A DNA stretch of 64,000 nt from Actinomyces capricornis (GCF_019974135.1 NZ_AP025017.1:1860001-1924000), one strand, 5' to 3'. Positions 1 through 10,054 are shown, counted from the stretch's first letter. Notes: generated by a model from the letters alone, not told the origin. A program made the numbers and translations.

Positions 1-13
1 CGCCGGGCAGCCC

Positions 14-2704
14 GTGGAGGCCGCTCCACAGGCATCGCCGGCCCTGAGCGCGGCGCAGGGGCCTGCCCGCGGCGATGGCCACCTGGATGGTGATGGCGGG
101 GGCGAGCCCGTGGCCACCGGCTCCGGGCCGGGGGCGGCGGCCTTACCGGCCCCGCAGCCCGATGAGCGCACGGAGCCCGATGAGCACATCATCGAGCCGG
201 CCGACCCCCGCGATTTCGCCGACGACGCCGGCCCCCAGTATGAGGATGAGGACTTCGACGAGATCGACGAGGCCCCCGCGCCCTCGGCCCCCTCGTGCGG
301 GCAGGCCGGCGCGCACACCGGTGGGGCGGGCGGCTCCGGTGCTCCGGCGGCCCCGGCCGACCCAGCGGAGGGGGGCGACGGCTGCAGCCCCGGCTCCCCG
401 ATCCCCAGCAGGGCGGAGACCCTCGCCGCGGCCGTGGCAGCGGGTGGCGCCGGCACCGCACCCGTGAGCACCACCGCCCCGGCGACCACCGCGGGAGCCT
501 CCTCCTCGGGCGCCGCGGGCCTCGCTGTCGGAGCCGGCCCGGCGGCCCCCGCCGGCGAGGGCTCCCCCCAGGCCCCCGATCCCGAGGAGGGCCTGCCCGA
601 CCTGGAGTCCTTCGAGGACCGCTTCGCCGACCGCGAGCTGACCTGGATGGACTTCAACGAGCGGGTCCTGGAGCAGGCCGAGGACCGCAGCCTGCCGCTG
701 CTGGAGCGCGCCTGGTTCCTATCGATCTTCTCCTCCAACCTCGATGAGTTCTACATGGTGCGCGTCGCCGGCCTCATGCGCCGCATCAAGGCGGGCATCA
801 CCCCGGTGCGCGCCTCGGGCCTCAACGCCCACCAGGTCCTGTCCCGCGTCACCGCCCGCGCCAAGGAGCTCACGGCCCGCCAGGCCGCCGTCTTCCAGCA
901 GGACGTGCGCCCCGCCCTGGCCGAGCACGGCATCGAGATCCTCACCTGGGACCAGCTGGCCCCCGAGCAGCAGGAGCGCCTGACCCGCTACTTCCGCCAC
1001 CAGATCTTCCCCGTGCTCACGCCCCTGGCCGTGGACCCCTCCCACCCCTTCCCCTACATCTCAGGGCTCTCCCTCAACCTGGCGGTCATCCTGCGCAACC
1101 CGCGCAGCGGCAAGGAGCACTTCGCCCGCATCAAGGTCCCCGGCTCCCTGCCGCGGCTCATCACCGTCCCGGGCCGCGAGCTCAACACCGCCGATACCCG
1201 GGCCGGCTGCGCCGTCATCCCCATCGAGGTGGTCATCGGCCAGCACCTGGACCACCTCTTCCCCGGCATGGACATCCTGGAGCACCACCTCTTCCGGGTC
1301 ACCCGCAACGAGAACCTGGAGGTGGAGGAGGACGACGCCGAGAACCTCCTCAAGGCCATGGAGAAGGAGCTGGAGCGGCGCCGCTTCGGCGACAGCGTGC
1401 GCCTGGAGGTGGAGGACACCATTTCCTCCTTCACCCGCCGCTACCTGGTGCGCGCCCTGCGCCTGCGCGACGACGACGTCTTCGAGCTGCCCGCGCCCCT
1501 GGACCTCAACGGCCTCAACGAGTTGCACGACCTGGACATCCCGGCGCTGAAGTACCCCCGCTTCGTGCCGGTCACCGCCAGGGGCCTGGCCACCCGCGAG
1601 TCCTCCAGCGCCCCGGACGTCTTCGCCGCCATGCGCGAGCACGACATCCTCCTGCACCACCCCTACGACTCCTTCTCCACCTCCGTCCAGGAGTTCGTGG
1701 CCCAGGCGGCCGCCGACCCCAAGGTGCTGGCCATCAAGCAGACCCTCTACCGCACCTCGGGGGACTCCCCGATCGTCGACGCCCTCATCGAGGCCGCGGA
1801 GGCCGGCAAGCAGGTGGTGGCGATCGTGGAGATCAAGGCGCGCTTCGATGAGGAGGCCAATATCTCCTGGGCCCGCAAGCTCGAGCGCGCCGGGGTGCAC
1901 GTGGTCTACGGCATGGTGGGCCTCAAGACCCACTGCAAGCTGCTGCTGGTGGTGCGCCAGGAGTCCGACGGCCTGCGCCGCTACTGCCACGTGGGCACGG
2001 GCAACTACCATCCCAAGACCGCCCGGGGGTATGAGGACCTGGGCCTGCTGACCTGCGACCGTGATGTGGCCCAGGACCTGACCACGCTGTTCAACCAGCT
2101 CTCGGGCTACGCCCCCCGCGCCCGCTTCCGGCGCCTGCTCGTGGCCCCGCGCAGCCTGCGCGACGGGCTGGTGGAGCGCATCGAGCGGGAGGTGGACAAC
2201 CACCGTGCGGGCCTTCCTGCCTGGATCCGCATCAAGGTCAACTCGATCGTCGATGAGACCGTCATCGACGCCCTCTACCGGGCCTCGCGCGCGGGGGTGC
2301 CGGTGGACATCGTCGTGCGGGGCATCTGCGGCATCCGTGCGGGGGTGGCGGGGCTCAGTGAGAACATCCGGGTGCACTCGATCCTGGGTCGGTTCCTGGA
2401 GCACTCGCGCATCTACGCCTTCGCGGCGGGGGGCGAGACCGAGCTGTACATCGGCTCGGCCGACCTCATGCACCGCAACCTGGACCGCCGGGTCGAGGCC
2501 CTGGTGCGCATCACCGATCCCGCCATGGTCGCCGAGCTCGAGGAGCTGGTCACCCACTGCGCCAGCGATGAGGTGGCCTCCTGGCACCTGCAGCCCGACG
2601 GCACCTGGACCCGCCATGTGCACGGCCCCGACGGCGAGCGGCTGGAGGACATCCAGGACAGCCTCATGGCCCGGGCCCGCTCCCGGGTCAAGGGCCGCAG
2701 CTGA
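14..2704 (+). CDS. ppk: Polyphosphate kinase (PPK1) with long disordered N-terminus
   Basis: PPK1 reversibly moves the gamma-phosphate of ATP onto inorganic polyphosphate. The conserved core starts near residue 196 and runs to the end, about 700 residues, the usual family length. The phosphate-accepting His640 lies in KTHCK and a second active-site histidine, His797, in EHSRIYAF, followed by [13 protein letters not shown]. The first ~195 residues are rich in Ala, Gly, Pro and acidic residues and look disordered; this extension is not part of the PPK fold. GTG at base 14 is the first start visible, but the frame is open to the window edge, so the true start may lie outside. A Nudix gene follows after 12 bp, probably in one operon, and pst/pit phosphate uptake genes lie a few kb downstream. 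The identity is secure; the start is not. Confidence 0.95.
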   Translation: MEAAPQASPALSAAQGPARGDGHLDGDGGGEPVATGSGPGAAALPAPQPDERTEPDEHIIEPADPRDFADDAGPQYEDEDFDEIDEAPAPSAPSCGQAGAHTGGAGGSGAPAAPADPAEGGDGCSPGSPIPSRAETLAAAVAAGGAGTAPVSTTAPATTAGASSSGAAGLAVGAGPAAPAGEGSPQAPDPEEGLPDLESFEDRFADRELTWMDFNERVLEQAEDRSLPLLERAWFLSIFSSNLDEFYMVRVAGLMRRIKAGITPVRASGLNAHQVLSRVTARAKELTARQAAVFQQDVRPALAEHGIEILTWDQLAPEQQERLTRYFRHQIFPVLTPLAVDPSHPFPYISGLSLNLAVILRNPRSGKEHFARIKVPGSLPRLITVPGRELNTADTRAGCAVIPIEVVIGQHLDHLFPGMDILEHHLFRVTRNENLEVEEDDAENLLKAMEKELERRRFGDSVRLEVEDTISSFTRRYLVRALRLRDDDVFELPAPLDLNGLNELHDLDIPALKYPRFVPVTARGLATRESSSAPDVFAAMREHDILLHHPYDSFSTSVQEFVAQAAADPKVLAIKQTLYRTSGDSPIVDALIEAAEAGKQVVAIVEIKARFDEEANISWARKLERAGVHVVYGMVGLKTHCKLLLVVRQESDGLRRYCHVGTGNYHPKTARGYEDLGLLTCDRDVAQDLTTLFNQLSGYAPRARFRRLLVAPRSLRDGLVERIEREVDNHRAGLPAWIRIKVNSIVDETVIDALYRASRAGVPVDIVVRGICGIRAGVAGLSENIRVHSILGRFLEHSRIYAFAAGGETELYIGSADLMHRNLDRRVEALVRITDPAMVAELEELVTHCASDEVASWHLQPDGTWTRHVHGPDGERLEDIQDSLMARARSRVKGRS

Positions 2705-2716
2705 GGGGGAGCGGCG

Positions 2717-3727
2717 ATGAGCACGAAGCAGCTGAGGGTTCGCGCCGCCGGGGCCCTGGTGTGGCGCCAGGAGGGCAAGCACCTGGAGGTCCTCCTGGTC
2801 CACCGCCCCCGCTACGACGACTGGTCCTTCCCCAAGGGCAAGGTCGAGCCGAAGGAGTCCGCGCGCAGCTGTGCGGTGCGCGAGGTCGCTGAGGAGACCG
2901 GGGTGCCCATCATCCTGGGCCAGCCGCTGAGCACCCAGGGCTATCGGCTCGACGACGGCGCCCGCAAGGAGGTCCGCTACTGGGTCGCCCGGCCCGCCGA
3001 CCCCGGCGCGGCGGCCCTGAGCGCCCGCCCCGCGGTGCGGCCGGCCTTGGCCTCGGAGATCGACGACGTCGCCTGGGTGCGGGCCAAGGCGGCACGCCGG
3101 CTGCTGAGCTATGAGCGCGACCGCGAGCTGCTGGGCGAGCTGGTGGACCTGTGGGAGGACGGCAAGCTCGACACCTGGACCCTGGTGCTGGTGCGCCACG
3201 CGCGCGCCGTCAAGCGCTCGGTGTGGAACCGCCCCACGAAGCGCGACAAGGAGGCCGATGAGGCCACCCGGCCCCTGACGAAGGACCAGGGCGAGGTGCG
3301 GGCCCGCGCCCTGGTCCAGGTGCTGTCGGCCTACGGGGTGGGCAGGGCGATCACCAGCCCGTGGCGGCGCTGCTACGACACGCTCGCGCCCTACACCGCC
3401 GCGGCGGGCATCGAGCTGGAGACGGAGGCGGCCATCACCGAGCACGCGCACGCCGAGCGCCCCAAGGCGGCGCGGAAGGTGGCGGAGCGGGCGCTGCGGG
3501 TGCGTGAGGCGCCGGTGGCGCTGTGCACGCACCGCCCGGTGCTGCCCACGCTCATGGAGGCGGTGGCCGAGTACGCCCCGGGCAGGCTGCTGCGCTCGGT
3601 GCCCGATCGCGACCCCTGGCTCAAGACCGGGGAGATCATGGTGCTGCACATGGCCCGCCGCCCCCACGGGCGCATCCGGGCCGTGGCCATCGAGAAGCAG
3701 CGCCCGGCCCTGTCCGAGGGCCGCTGA
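2717..3727 (+). CDS. mutT1: Nudix hydrolase fused to histidine phosphatase (MutT1-like)
   Basis: This is a two-domain nucleotide hydrolase of the mycobacterial MutT1 type. The N-terminal Nudix domain carries a perfect Nudix box at residues 41-63, with G41, E47 and REVAEETG. The C-terminal histidine phosphatase domain starts at about residue 154 and has its RH pair at R160-H161 (LVLVRHARA). MutT1 proteins hydrolyse 8-oxo-dGTP and diadenosine polyphosphates, and the phosphatase half removes a further phosphate. ATG at 2717 has a GGGGGAG ribosome site and lies 12 bp after ppk, so the two are likely cotranscribed; coupling to polyphosphate chemistry is plausible but inferred. The length (336 residues) fits the fusion family. 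Confidence 0.88.
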   Translation: MSTKQLRVRAAGALVWRQEGKHLEVLLVHRPRYDDWSFPKGKVEPKESARSCAVREVAEETGVPIILGQPLSTQGYRLDDGARKEVRYWVARPADPGAAALSARPAVRPALASEIDDVAWVRAKAARRLLSYERDRELLGELVDLWEDGKLDTWTLVLVRHARAVKRSVWNRPTKRDKEADEATRPLTKDQGEVRARALVQVLSAYGVGRAITSPWRRCYDTLAPYTAAAGIELETEAAITEHAHAERPKAARKVAERALRVREAPVALCTHRPVLPTLMEAVAEYAPGRLLRSVPDRDPWLKTGEIMVLHMARRPHGRIRAVAIEKQRPALSEGR

Positions 3728-3748
3728 GGCGCTTGCCCGAAGGCGCCT
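3727..3748 (+). terminator. Short hairpin after the Nudix gene
   Basis: A 6-bp stem (AGGCGC at 3727-3732 pairing with GCGCCT at 3743-3748) overlaps the stop codon region of the Nudix gene. There is no T-run. It could end transcription of ppk-mutT1 before the convergent minus-strand genes. Confidence 0.4.
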
Positions 3749-3820
3749 GGCTGGGGGATCGGCGTCGCTGGGATCCAGCGTCGCCGGAACGCTTGGCATG
3801 CGTGCGGCTGGCCGGGGAGG

Positions 3821-4168
3821 TCAGCCCTCCCGGCTCTGGGCAGCCCGGGGCGCCGGCTCTCGCGCATCGACCGATGCCCGCCGGTGCCGCCATGCCCGGC
3901 GCAGCGCGGGCATGGCGATGACGTCAAGGATCAGGACGCTGAGTAGTGAGGCATGTGCGGCGAACCAGAATGCTGTGGCATGGGGCAGGAACTGCTGAGG
4001 GGCGAAGCCGTGCTCCTCGGCGCGGTTGACTGCCGCAGTATCGGCGATATGCCACAGTGCATAGAAGCTGATCACGGCTGCATTGACCGCGACGAGCGCG
4101 ACCGTGAACGCCGTACGGGAGGCGATGGTCAGGGCCCCATGTGGTACAGTGCTGCTTATCGTTCGCAT
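3821..4168 (-). CDS. Small two-span membrane protein, unknown function
   Basis: The predicted protein has 115 residues with two hydrophobic stretches: one near the N-terminus (TAFTVALVAVNAAVISFYALWHI) and one in the second half (FAAHASLLSVLILDVIAM). A charged Arg-rich tail follows. I do not recognise a family. Its ATG at 4168-4166 shares one base with the TAA stop of the upstream secreted-protein gene (TAATG), so the two are almost certainly translated from one message. A TTG nine bases upstream is a weaker start. The pair lies in an AT-richer stretch next to an IS30 remnant, which suggests acquisition by transfer. A secreted protein followed by a tiny membrane partner recalls effector/immunity or secretion-helper pairs, but nothing in the sequence proves that. 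Confidence 0.6.
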   Translation of the reverse strand: MRTISSTVPHGALTIASRTAFTVALVAVNAAVISFYALWHIADTAAVNRAEEHGFAPQQFLPHATAFWFAAHASLLSVLILDVIAMPALRRAWRHRRASVDAREPAPRAAQSREG

Positions 4169-5142
4169 TAGTTGCAACCGCTCCAGAGGAACCCTAAGTA
4201 GCCCTTATCTGGTAGTTTCGTGTCGAGATTCCAGCTTTCTTTTCTGGGTGAACGGAGGCGAACGAAATCCCAGTGGCAAAGAAACTGGTTGTACATCGTC
4301 CCGGTGTCAGGGTTCGGGTGGCCGTCGCGTTCAGTCTCTTCGAGTGTTTCCCACCATGCGGGGTCGCCATAAATGGGATGCGCGATCCTTCCCCAAAGTG
4401 TTGGGTATACTTTCAGTGTGGGGCTCCACTCCCATAGGTCGTTTGCCCATTCGGTGTGGTCGATGAGATTTCCGGCCCACCACGGGTCCGCAACAACTGG
4501 AAATGCGGTATTATTGTTGAACGAGATATGTTGAGTGATCTTATTTCCGTCCACGCGATAGAATGTGGGAAGGCTGTTCCCGTTGGCGTCTTTAGCCCAG
4601 GGGGCTGCCAACCCTCCTTCCCATTTCCCATTTGCTCCGATCAGTGAGACTCCGCCGTCTTCTTCCGTGCGGAAATGAGATCCGTCGTTGATGGCGAATG
4701 TGTATGTGTAATCCTGGGGGGATGTTGCGGACTTTGCGGTGGTCACCAGTTGAACGGACCCGTCGCTCTTTGGGAGTACGGTGGTGCTGTAATCTTGATT
4801 CTCATAGGCGATGCCGCCTGCTGCTAATGGGGTTGCTGTTTCCGTTGAGTCTCCTGGGATGCTGATTGCAATGTCGGATGCGTCGGATTTCTGGTCGTCA
4901 ATAATGACATTGCCCGACGTTTGGTGCGGAATTGTTATTGTGCTGTTGGCTGTGGTGGAGGAATATCCTGAGGTATTGGGGGTCGGGGTCACGTTCTCTT
5001 GAGTGACAATTTCTCCGGCAATGAGGAGGGCGGAGGCTGTCTCGTCTGTTGAACTCTGATCCGCTGATGCTGGCGAGACTATTAGGGTGGAGAGGGGGAT
5101 GCTGAGTAGAGTAAAGAGTAGGGGCGTCTTTCTGGGGGTCAT
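4168..5142 (-). CDS. Secreted protein with DUF2599-like C-terminus
   Basis: The 324-residue protein has a Sec signal peptide (hydrophobic residues 7-23, likely cut after ASA27). A Ser/Thr/Asn-rich middle follows, then a Trp-rich C-terminal region. From about residue 228 it reads like the actinobacterial DUF2599 family: YPTLWGRI, then MYNQFLCHWDF, WNLDTKLPDKGYL and a final Cys. The two cysteines (in FLCHW and at the C-terminus) could form a disulfide. DUF2599 has no assigned function that I know. The start has AGGAG nine bases upstream of ATG. Codon use is clearly more AT-rich than in the flanking ppk and pst genes. It is coupled to the small membrane protein downstream. The family call is from memory of the motif pattern, not a search. 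Confidence 0.75.
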   Translation of the reverse strand: MTPRKTPLLFTLLSIPLSTLIVSPASADQSSTDETASALLIAGEIVTQENVTPTPNTSGYSSTTANSTITIPHQTSGNVIIDDQKSDASDIAISIPGDSTETATPLAAGGIAYENQDYSTTVLPKSDGSVQLVTTAKSATSPQDYTYTFAINDGSHFRTEEDGGVSLIGANGKWEGGLAAPWAKDANGNSLPTFYRVDGNKITQHISFNNNTAFPVVADPWWAGNLIDHTEWANDLWEWSPTLKVYPTLWGRIAHPIYGDPAWWETLEETERDGHPNPDTGTMYNQFLCHWDFVRLRSPRKESWNLDTKLPDKGYLGFLWSGCN

Positions 5143-5441
5143 GGCCGGAAACTCCTGTCGTTGGGGGTGCTGATGCCGGTTCCCTGGATTCTATGCCCGT
5201 GGGCGGGTCGGTGTCGGCGTCTGCTGCTGCAGACTTATTGGCGATTCAATGAGTCCACCTCCATTGACTATATGAGGGCGTCGTATTTTCCGTTTTATAA
5301 TAACACTATTCGTGGATTGCGCAAGGTATTTATGGCCTAGTGGTGAAAATTCTCTGGAGACTGTCGCCTTGCGTGCACTGGATGTCAAGAGAGTGTTGAG
5401 ATGTCATTTAGATTCTCACTTGCTGAGGCTCGGACTTGGTG
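5143..5441. other. AT-rich intergenic stretch beside IS30 remnant
   Basis: About 300 bp upstream of the secreted-protein gene, visibly AT-richer than the rest of the window, with runs such as TTTTATAATAACACTATT near 5291-5308 that could hold promoters. I see no convincing coding frame; the short open frames have no ribosome site and unlikely composition. It probably belongs to the same acquired segment as the neighbouring genes. Confidence 0.4.
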
Positions 5442-5681
5442 TCAAGGGGTGGGAGCAACGAGGAAGCGTTCGATGGCTTGGCGTGGGGTGAGGTGGTCCA
5501 GGGTGGTGCGGGGGCGCCCACCCGTGTTCTTGGGCGATGGCGGTGGGGTAGGGCTGGTGCTGGGGGATGGGGTGCCTTTGGGTCGGTGCTCGCGGATCAG
5601 GCCACCTGTGCTCTCGTTGGAGCCTCGTTGCCATGGCCTGTGGGGATCGGTGAAGTAGACCGGCATATCGGTGGCCCCGGT
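5442..5681 (-). pseudogene. IS30-family transposase, C-terminal remnant
   Basis: Only the last ~75 codons of an IS30-type transposase remain. The diagnostic stretch reads VYFTDPHRPWQRGSNESTGG, then LIREHRPKGT and GGRPRTTLDHLTPRQAIERFL, matching the DDE catalytic-domain end of IS30 enzymes, including the final Glu in SNES. The N-terminal helix-turn-helix and the first catalytic Asp are absent; upstream sequence in this frame does not resemble the family. The link between KGT and GGRPR is Pro/Ser-rich and looks degraded. No terminal inverted repeats were found, so this is a dead fragment that marks the edge of the inserted AT-rich segment. Confidence 0.85.
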
Positions 5682-5838
5682 ACATAGCGGCGTGGCCGGT
5701 GCATCTGGCTGCCCTGGTCCGGCGTCGGGGTGTTTTTCATCAAGCCGGGCACAGCGTGGACATGGGGCGTGACAGCGGACAGCGCATCTGTTCACTGGGT
5801 GTTCACCTCCGGCACTTTCCGCGGTCATCCGGGCTCCT

Positions 5839-5850
5839 TAGTCTCCTGGC
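5839..5850 (+). promoter_or_regulatory. Leaderless -10 box for pstS
   Basis: TAGTCT at 5839-5844 is followed by exactly six bases and then the GTG start of pstS, with no Shine-Dalgarno site. This is the TANNNT-N6-start layout of leaderless actinobacterial transcripts. Confidence 0.6.
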
Positions 5851-6954
5851 GTGCCACGATCCGACTCACCGCGCGCCCCCGGTCTCACCCGCCGCAGCGC
5901 CCTGGGCGCGTTCAGCGCCATGGCCGCCACCACCGCCCTGGGCGCCTGTGGGCGCGACGCCGGACCCCCCGCCCCCGGCGCCTCCACCGACCTGGAGGGC
6001 GAGATCAAGGGCGCCGGCGCCACCTCCCAGTCCGATGCCCAGGATGCGTGGGTCAACGGCTTCATGGACCGCAACCTCAACGCCGCCGTCGACTATGCGG
6101 GAGGGGGCTCCGGGGCGGGCCGTACCAAGCTGGTGGCCGGGGCCGTGGACTTCGCCGGCTCCGACGCCCCCCTGGATGAGGAGGAGTCCCAGGCGCTGGG
6201 CGGCGCCGTCGAGCTCCCCCTCTACATCTCCCCGATCGCCGTGGCCTACCACCTGCCCGGCCTGGCGGGCCAGGGGCGCCTGAACATGACCGGGGAAGTC
6301 ATCGCCAGGATCTTCGCCGGGGACATCACCTCCTGGCGCGACCCGGCCATCGCCGCCCTCAACGAGGGCACCGAGCTTCCCGATACCCGCATCACGGTGG
6401 TGCACCGCTCGGACGACTCGGGCACCACCAAGAACGTCACCGGATACCTCCACGCCGTCGCCCCCCAGGCCTGGCCCCACAAGGGCGCCGAGACCTGGCC
6501 GCTGGGCGGCGGGCAGTCCGGGGACGGCACCTCGGGCATGATCCAGACCCTCACCGCCGCCCCCGGCACCATCGGCTACGCCGACGCCTCCAAGGTCCCC
6601 GAGACCCTGGGCACCGTGGCGGTGGGCGGCCCCGGCGGCTTCGTGGCCTACTCCGCCCAGGCCGCGGCCGCCACCCTGGACGCCTCCCAGCTCTCGGAGC
6701 ACGCCACCGAATCCCGGCTGGTCTACTCCCTCAACTACTCCGCCGAGGGCACCTACCCCATCATCCTGGTGTCCTACCTCATCGCCCGCCAGCGCTACGA
6801 GGACCCCGAGATCGCCCCCGTCCTCAAGGCCTACCTGCGCTACGCCGCCTCCGCCGAGGGCCAGCAGGCAGCCTCCCGGGCCGCCGGCTGCGCGCCCATC
6901 TCCGAGGAGCTGCGCACCAGGGTCAACGCCGCCATCGAGACCATCGTGGGCTGA
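5851..6954 (+). CDS. pstS: Phosphate ABC transporter substrate-binding lipoprotein
   Basis: PstS captures inorganic phosphate outside the membrane and hands it to PstCA. The N-terminus has a twin-arginine motif (TRRSALG, R14-R15), a hydrophobic stretch and a lipobox LGAC with Cys33, so it looks like a Tat-exported lipoprotein. The mature part shows PstS signatures: GAGATSQ near residue 52, DYAGGGSGAGR, FAGSDAPL, and HRSDDSGTTKN in the phosphate-binding region. The length (367 residues) is normal. GTG at 5851 is supported by a TAGTCT box six bases upstream. It heads pstS-pstC-pstA-pstB, and PstS genes are usually induced by phosphate starvation, though no Pho box was identified here. Confidence 0.95.
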   Translation: MPRSDSPRAPGLTRRSALGAFSAMAATTALGACGRDAGPPAPGASTDLEGEIKGAGATSQSDAQDAWVNGFMDRNLNAAVDYAGGGSGAGRTKLVAGAVDFAGSDAPLDEEESQALGGAVELPLYISPIAVAYHLPGLAGQGRLNMTGEVIARIFAGDITSWRDPAIAALNEGTELPDTRITVVHRSDDSGTTKNVTGYLHAVAPQAWPHKGAETWPLGGGQSGDGTSGMIQTLTAAPGTIGYADASKVPETLGTVAVGGPGGFVAYSAQAAAATLDASQLSEHATESRLVYSLNYSAEGTYPIILVSYLIARQRYEDPEIAPVLKAYLRYAASAEGQQAASRAAGCAPISEELRTRVNAAIETIVG

Positions 6955-7025
6955 GGGCCCCGCCCCAGCCCCCCGGCGCATCCGCCCGACGGCGCCGCGC
7001 CCCACCACCACAAGGAAGGCCGCAC

Positions 7026-8069
7026 GTGGATCACTCAGCACCCACAGCATCCGCTCCGCCCCCCACGGGGCCGGGCCCGGCCCCCTCGCGCCCGGCGCCC
7101 CAGGCAGCCACCCCGCTGCCCGACGACGCCGCCATCCGCACCGGGCGGGCCCCGGGCCGGACCGGCAACCGGGTCTTCTCCGGGATGTCGGCGGGCGCGG
7201 GCCTGCTCATCATGGCGGTGCTCGCCCTGGTGACGGTCTTCCTCATCAGCCAGGCACTGCCGGCCTTCACCGCCTCCGCCGACGACCTGGCCGAGATCTC
7301 CTTCCTGCGGGGCAGGGGCTTCTGGGGGTACGTGGCCCCCCTGGTCTTCGGCACGCTCCTGTCCTCCCTCATCGCCCTGGGCGTGGCGGTGCCCCTGAGC
7401 ATCGCGGTGGCCCTGTTCATCTCCCACTACGCCCCGCGCCGCCTGGCCCAGGGGCTGGGCTACCTGGTGGACCTGCTGGCGGCCATCCCCTCGGTGGTCT
7501 TCGGCCTGTGGGGCTTCCTGTGGCTGGTGCCCCAGCTCGACCCCCTCTACTCCTGGCTGACCCGGGCACTCGGCTTCATCCCCCTGTTCGCCGACTACAC
7601 GGCCCCGGCCAAGAACATCATGACCGCCTCCCTGGTCCTGGCGGTCATGATCCTGCCCATCATCACCGCCACCATCCGCGAGATCTTCCTGCAGACCCCC
7701 ACCCTCCACGAGGAGGCCTCCCTGGCTTTGGGGGCCACCCGCTACGAGATGGTCCGCCAGGCGGTCCTGCCCTTCGCCCGCTCGGGCATCATCTCGGCCT
7801 CCATGCTGGGGCTGGGCCGAGCCCTGGGCGAGACGATGGCCGTGCTCATGATCATGTCCCCGGGGCTGAGCACGAGTCTGCATCTCCTGGAGGCCGGCCG
7901 CCACCAGACCATCGCGGCCAATATCGCCGCCCAGTTCCGCGAGGCCTTCGGCATGAGCGTCAACGTCCTCATTGCCACCGGTCTGGTCCTGTTCCTCATC
8001 ACCTTCGCCGTCAACTCCATGGCCCGCTGGGTGATCGCACGCCGCGCCGAGTTCTCGGGGGCCAACTGA
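7026..8069 (+). CDS. pstC: Phosphate ABC transporter permease PstC
   Basis: One of the two inner-membrane permeases of the Pst complex. After a ~50-residue Pro/Ala-rich cytosolic tail, a first membrane span lies at about residues 57-80, followed by five more. The ABC-coupling (EAA-type) loop is visible as EEASLALGATRYEMVRQAVL. The length (347 residues) is slightly above average because of the N-terminal tail. The start is GTG at 7026 after AAGGAAGG, 71 bp downstream of pstS; pstA begins one base after its stop, so the two permeases are translationally linked. Confidence 0.95.
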   Translation: MDHSAPTASAPPPTGPGPAPSRPAPQAATPLPDDAAIRTGRAPGRTGNRVFSGMSAGAGLLIMAVLALVTVFLISQALPAFTASADDLAEISFLRGRGFWGYVAPLVFGTLLSSLIALGVAVPLSIAVALFISHYAPRRLAQGLGYLVDLLAAIPSVVFGLWGFLWLVPQLDPLYSWLTRALGFIPLFADYTAPAKNIMTASLVLAVMILPIITATIREIFLQTPTLHEEASLALGATRYEMVRQAVLPFARSGIISASMLGLGRALGETMAVLMIMSPGLSTSLHLLEAGRHQTIAANIAAQFREAFGMSVNVLIATGLVLFLITFAVNSMARWVIARRAEFSGAN

Positions 8070-8070
8070 T

Positions 8071-9201
8071 ATGAGCACCACCCCATCGACGTCATCGACC
8101 CGCAGCTCCGCCGGCTCGCCCCTGGGCCCGCAGGCGGGCGCTCCCCACGACCCCCTGGCCGACCCTCCCACCATCGAGGGCGTGCCCCTGACCTCCTACC
8201 GCCTGCCCCACTGGTTCCTGTGGGCGGCCCTGGGCGCCGCCTTCATCGTCATGGGGGGCATCGGCCTGCTCGCCTCCTGGTCCCCGGCCGCCGTCCTGGC
8301 CGCCACCGCGGTGGTCTGGGTGGTGGGCGCCACCGCCGTGTCCTGGTTCAAGGAGGGAGAGCGCTGGGGCCGCAACACCCTGGCCACCTCCCTGGTCTAC
8401 CTGGCCTTCGCCCTGGTGATGGTGCCGCTGGTCTCCCTGATCTGGATGGTCCTGTCCGGCGGGGCCGCCCGCTTCGGCCCCGAGTTCCTGCTGACCAACA
8501 TGCGCGGGGCCGATGACTCCAACGGCGGCTTCTACCACGGGATCGTCGGCACCCTCCAGATCACCGGGATCGCCTCGGCCATCTCCATCCCCCTGGGGCT
8601 GTTCACCGCCATCTTCCTGGTGGAGTACAACGGCGGCTGGGTGGCCCGGGCGGTGACCTTCCTGGTGGACGTCATGACCGGCATCCCCTCGATCGTGGCC
8701 GGGCTGTTCGCCTACTCGGTGTTCCTGACCCTGGCCGGCCCCCGCTACCAGGCGGGCATCATCGGGGCGGTGGCCCTGAGCGTCCTGATGACCCCTGTGG
8801 TCATCCGCGGCGTGGAGGAGATGCTCAAGCTCGTCCCCAACGACCTGCGCGAGGCCTCCTACGCCCTGGGGGTGCCCAAGTGGCTGACCATCGTCAAGGT
8901 CGTGCTGCGCACCGCGGTGGCCGGGATCACCACCTCGGTGATGATCGCCATCGCCCGGGTCATCGGGGAGACCGCGCCCCTGCTCATCACCGTGGGCCTG
9001 ACCATGCGCACCAACACCAACCCGCTGGAGGGCTCCATGTCCACCCTGCCGGTGCTCGTCTACGACCAGTACTCCCGCGGCGAGGCGGCCACCATGGAGC
9101 GGGCCTGGGCCGGCGCCCTGACCCTCATCCTGCTGGTGATGCTGCTCAACCTGGCCGCCCGCCTCATCTCCAAGCGCTTCAGCCCCAAGGGCAAGCGCTA
9201 G
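8071..9201 (+). CDS. pstA: Phosphate ABC transporter permease PstA
   Basis: The partner permease to PstC. It has six or more hydrophobic spans, two of them near the N-terminus (around residues 48-66 and 70-88), ahead of the core that begins near residue 107. The coupling loop reads [20 protein letters not shown]. The 376 residues exceed many PstA proteins (~280-300) by an N-terminal ~80-residue extension that includes an additional hairpin of membrane spans; related actinobacterial PstA proteins also have this feature. It sits one base after pstC and 73 bp before pstB, in the same direction. Confidence 0.95.
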   Translation: MSTTPSTSSTRSSAGSPLGPQAGAPHDPLADPPTIEGVPLTSYRLPHWFLWAALGAAFIVMGGIGLLASWSPAAVLAATAVVWVVGATAVSWFKEGERWGRNTLATSLVYLAFALVMVPLVSLIWMVLSGGAARFGPEFLLTNMRGADDSNGGFYHGIVGTLQITGIASAISIPLGLFTAIFLVEYNGGWVARAVTFLVDVMTGIPSIVAGLFAYSVFLTLAGPRYQAGIIGAVALSVLMTPVVIRGVEEMLKLVPNDLREASYALGVPKWLTIVKVVLRTAVAGITTSVMIAIARVIGETAPLLITVGLTMRTNTNPLEGSMSTLPVLVYDQYSRGEAATMERAWAGALTLILLVMLLNLAARLISKRFSPKGKR

Positions 9202-9274
9202 GCCCGGCCGGCGCTGCCGCCCAGCGCCGCCGCCTCAGCACCGCCCGGCCCCCGACCCTGCGAAGGAAGCACCC

Positions 9275-10054
9275 GTGTCCAAGCGAATCGACGTCATCGA
9301 CGAGAACATCTACTACGGCGATTTCCTGGCCGTCAAGGACGTCAACGTCACCATCGAGCCCAAGACCGTCACCGCGCTCATCGGCCCCTCGGGCTGCGGG
9401 AAGTCCACCTTCCTGCGCACCCTCAACCGCATGCACGAGGTCATCCCCGGTGCCCGCGTCGAGGGGGAGGTCATCGTCGACGGCGTCAACCTCTACGGCC
9501 CCGGGGTCGACGCCGTCCAGGTGCGCCGCGCCATCGGCATGGTCTTCCAGCGCCCCAACCCCTTCCCGACGATGTCCATCGCCGAGAACGTCCTGGCCGG
9601 GGCGCGCCTGAACAACCGGCGCCTGAAGAAGGAGGAGGCCGAGGAGCTCATCGAGACCTCCTTGCGGGGCGCCAACCTGTGGGATGAGGTCAAGGACCGC
9701 CTGAACCGCCCCGGCTCGGGCCTGTCCGGGGGCCAGCAGCAGCGCCTGTGCATCGCCCGGGCCATCGCCGTCAAGCCCGCCGTGCTGCTCATGGACGAGC
9801 CCTGCTCCGCACTGGACCCCATCTCCACCCTGGCCATCGAGGACCTCATCGCCGAGCTCAAGAGCGACTACACGATCGTCATCGTCACCCACAACATGCA
9901 GCAGGCCTCGCGCGTGTCGGACATGACCGGCTTCTTCAACCTGGAGGCCACCGGCAAGCCCGGTCACCTCGTGGAGTACGACTCCACGGCCAAGATCTTC
10001 TCCTCGCCCTCCGAGCAGGCCACGGAGGACTACATCTCCGGCCGCTTCGGCTGA
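9275..10054 (+). CDS. pstB: Phosphate ABC transporter ATP-binding protein PstB
   Basis: PstB powers phosphate import. Walker [10 protein letters not shown] is at residues 37-45, the ABC signature LSGGQQQRL at 150-158 and Walker B LLMDEP at 171-176, followed by the D-loop SALDP. PstB-specific features are [16 protein letters not shown] and the FQRPNPFP Q-loop. Length (259 residues) is typical. The GTG start has GAAGGAAG upstream. It ends the pst operon; no phoU follows, and the PhoU-like function may be supplied by the DUF47 gene of the convergent pit operon. Confidence 0.97.
   Translation: MSKRIDVIDENIYYGDFLAVKDVNVTIEPKTVTALIGPSGCGKSTFLRTLNRMHEVIPGARVEGEVIVDGVNLYGPGVDAVQVRRAIGMVFQRPNPFPTMSIAENVLAGARLNNRRLKKEEAEELIETSLRGANLWDEVKDRLNRPGSGLSGGQQQRLCIARAIAVKPAVLLMDEPCSALDPISTLAIEDLIAELKSDYTIVIVTHNMQQASRVSDMTGFFNLEATGKPGHLVEYDSTAKIFSSPSEQATEDYISGRFG

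Noticed and set aside
1061..3799. A 912-residue open frame on the minus strand antisense to ppk and the Nudix gene
   Set aside because: Composition is Gly/Ala/His/Gln-rich as expected for an antisense shadow of GC-rich codons, and both plus-strand genes are secure.
5191..5388. 65-residue minus-strand frame upstream of the secreted protein
   Set aside because: No ribosome site, unlikely composition and no family resemblance.
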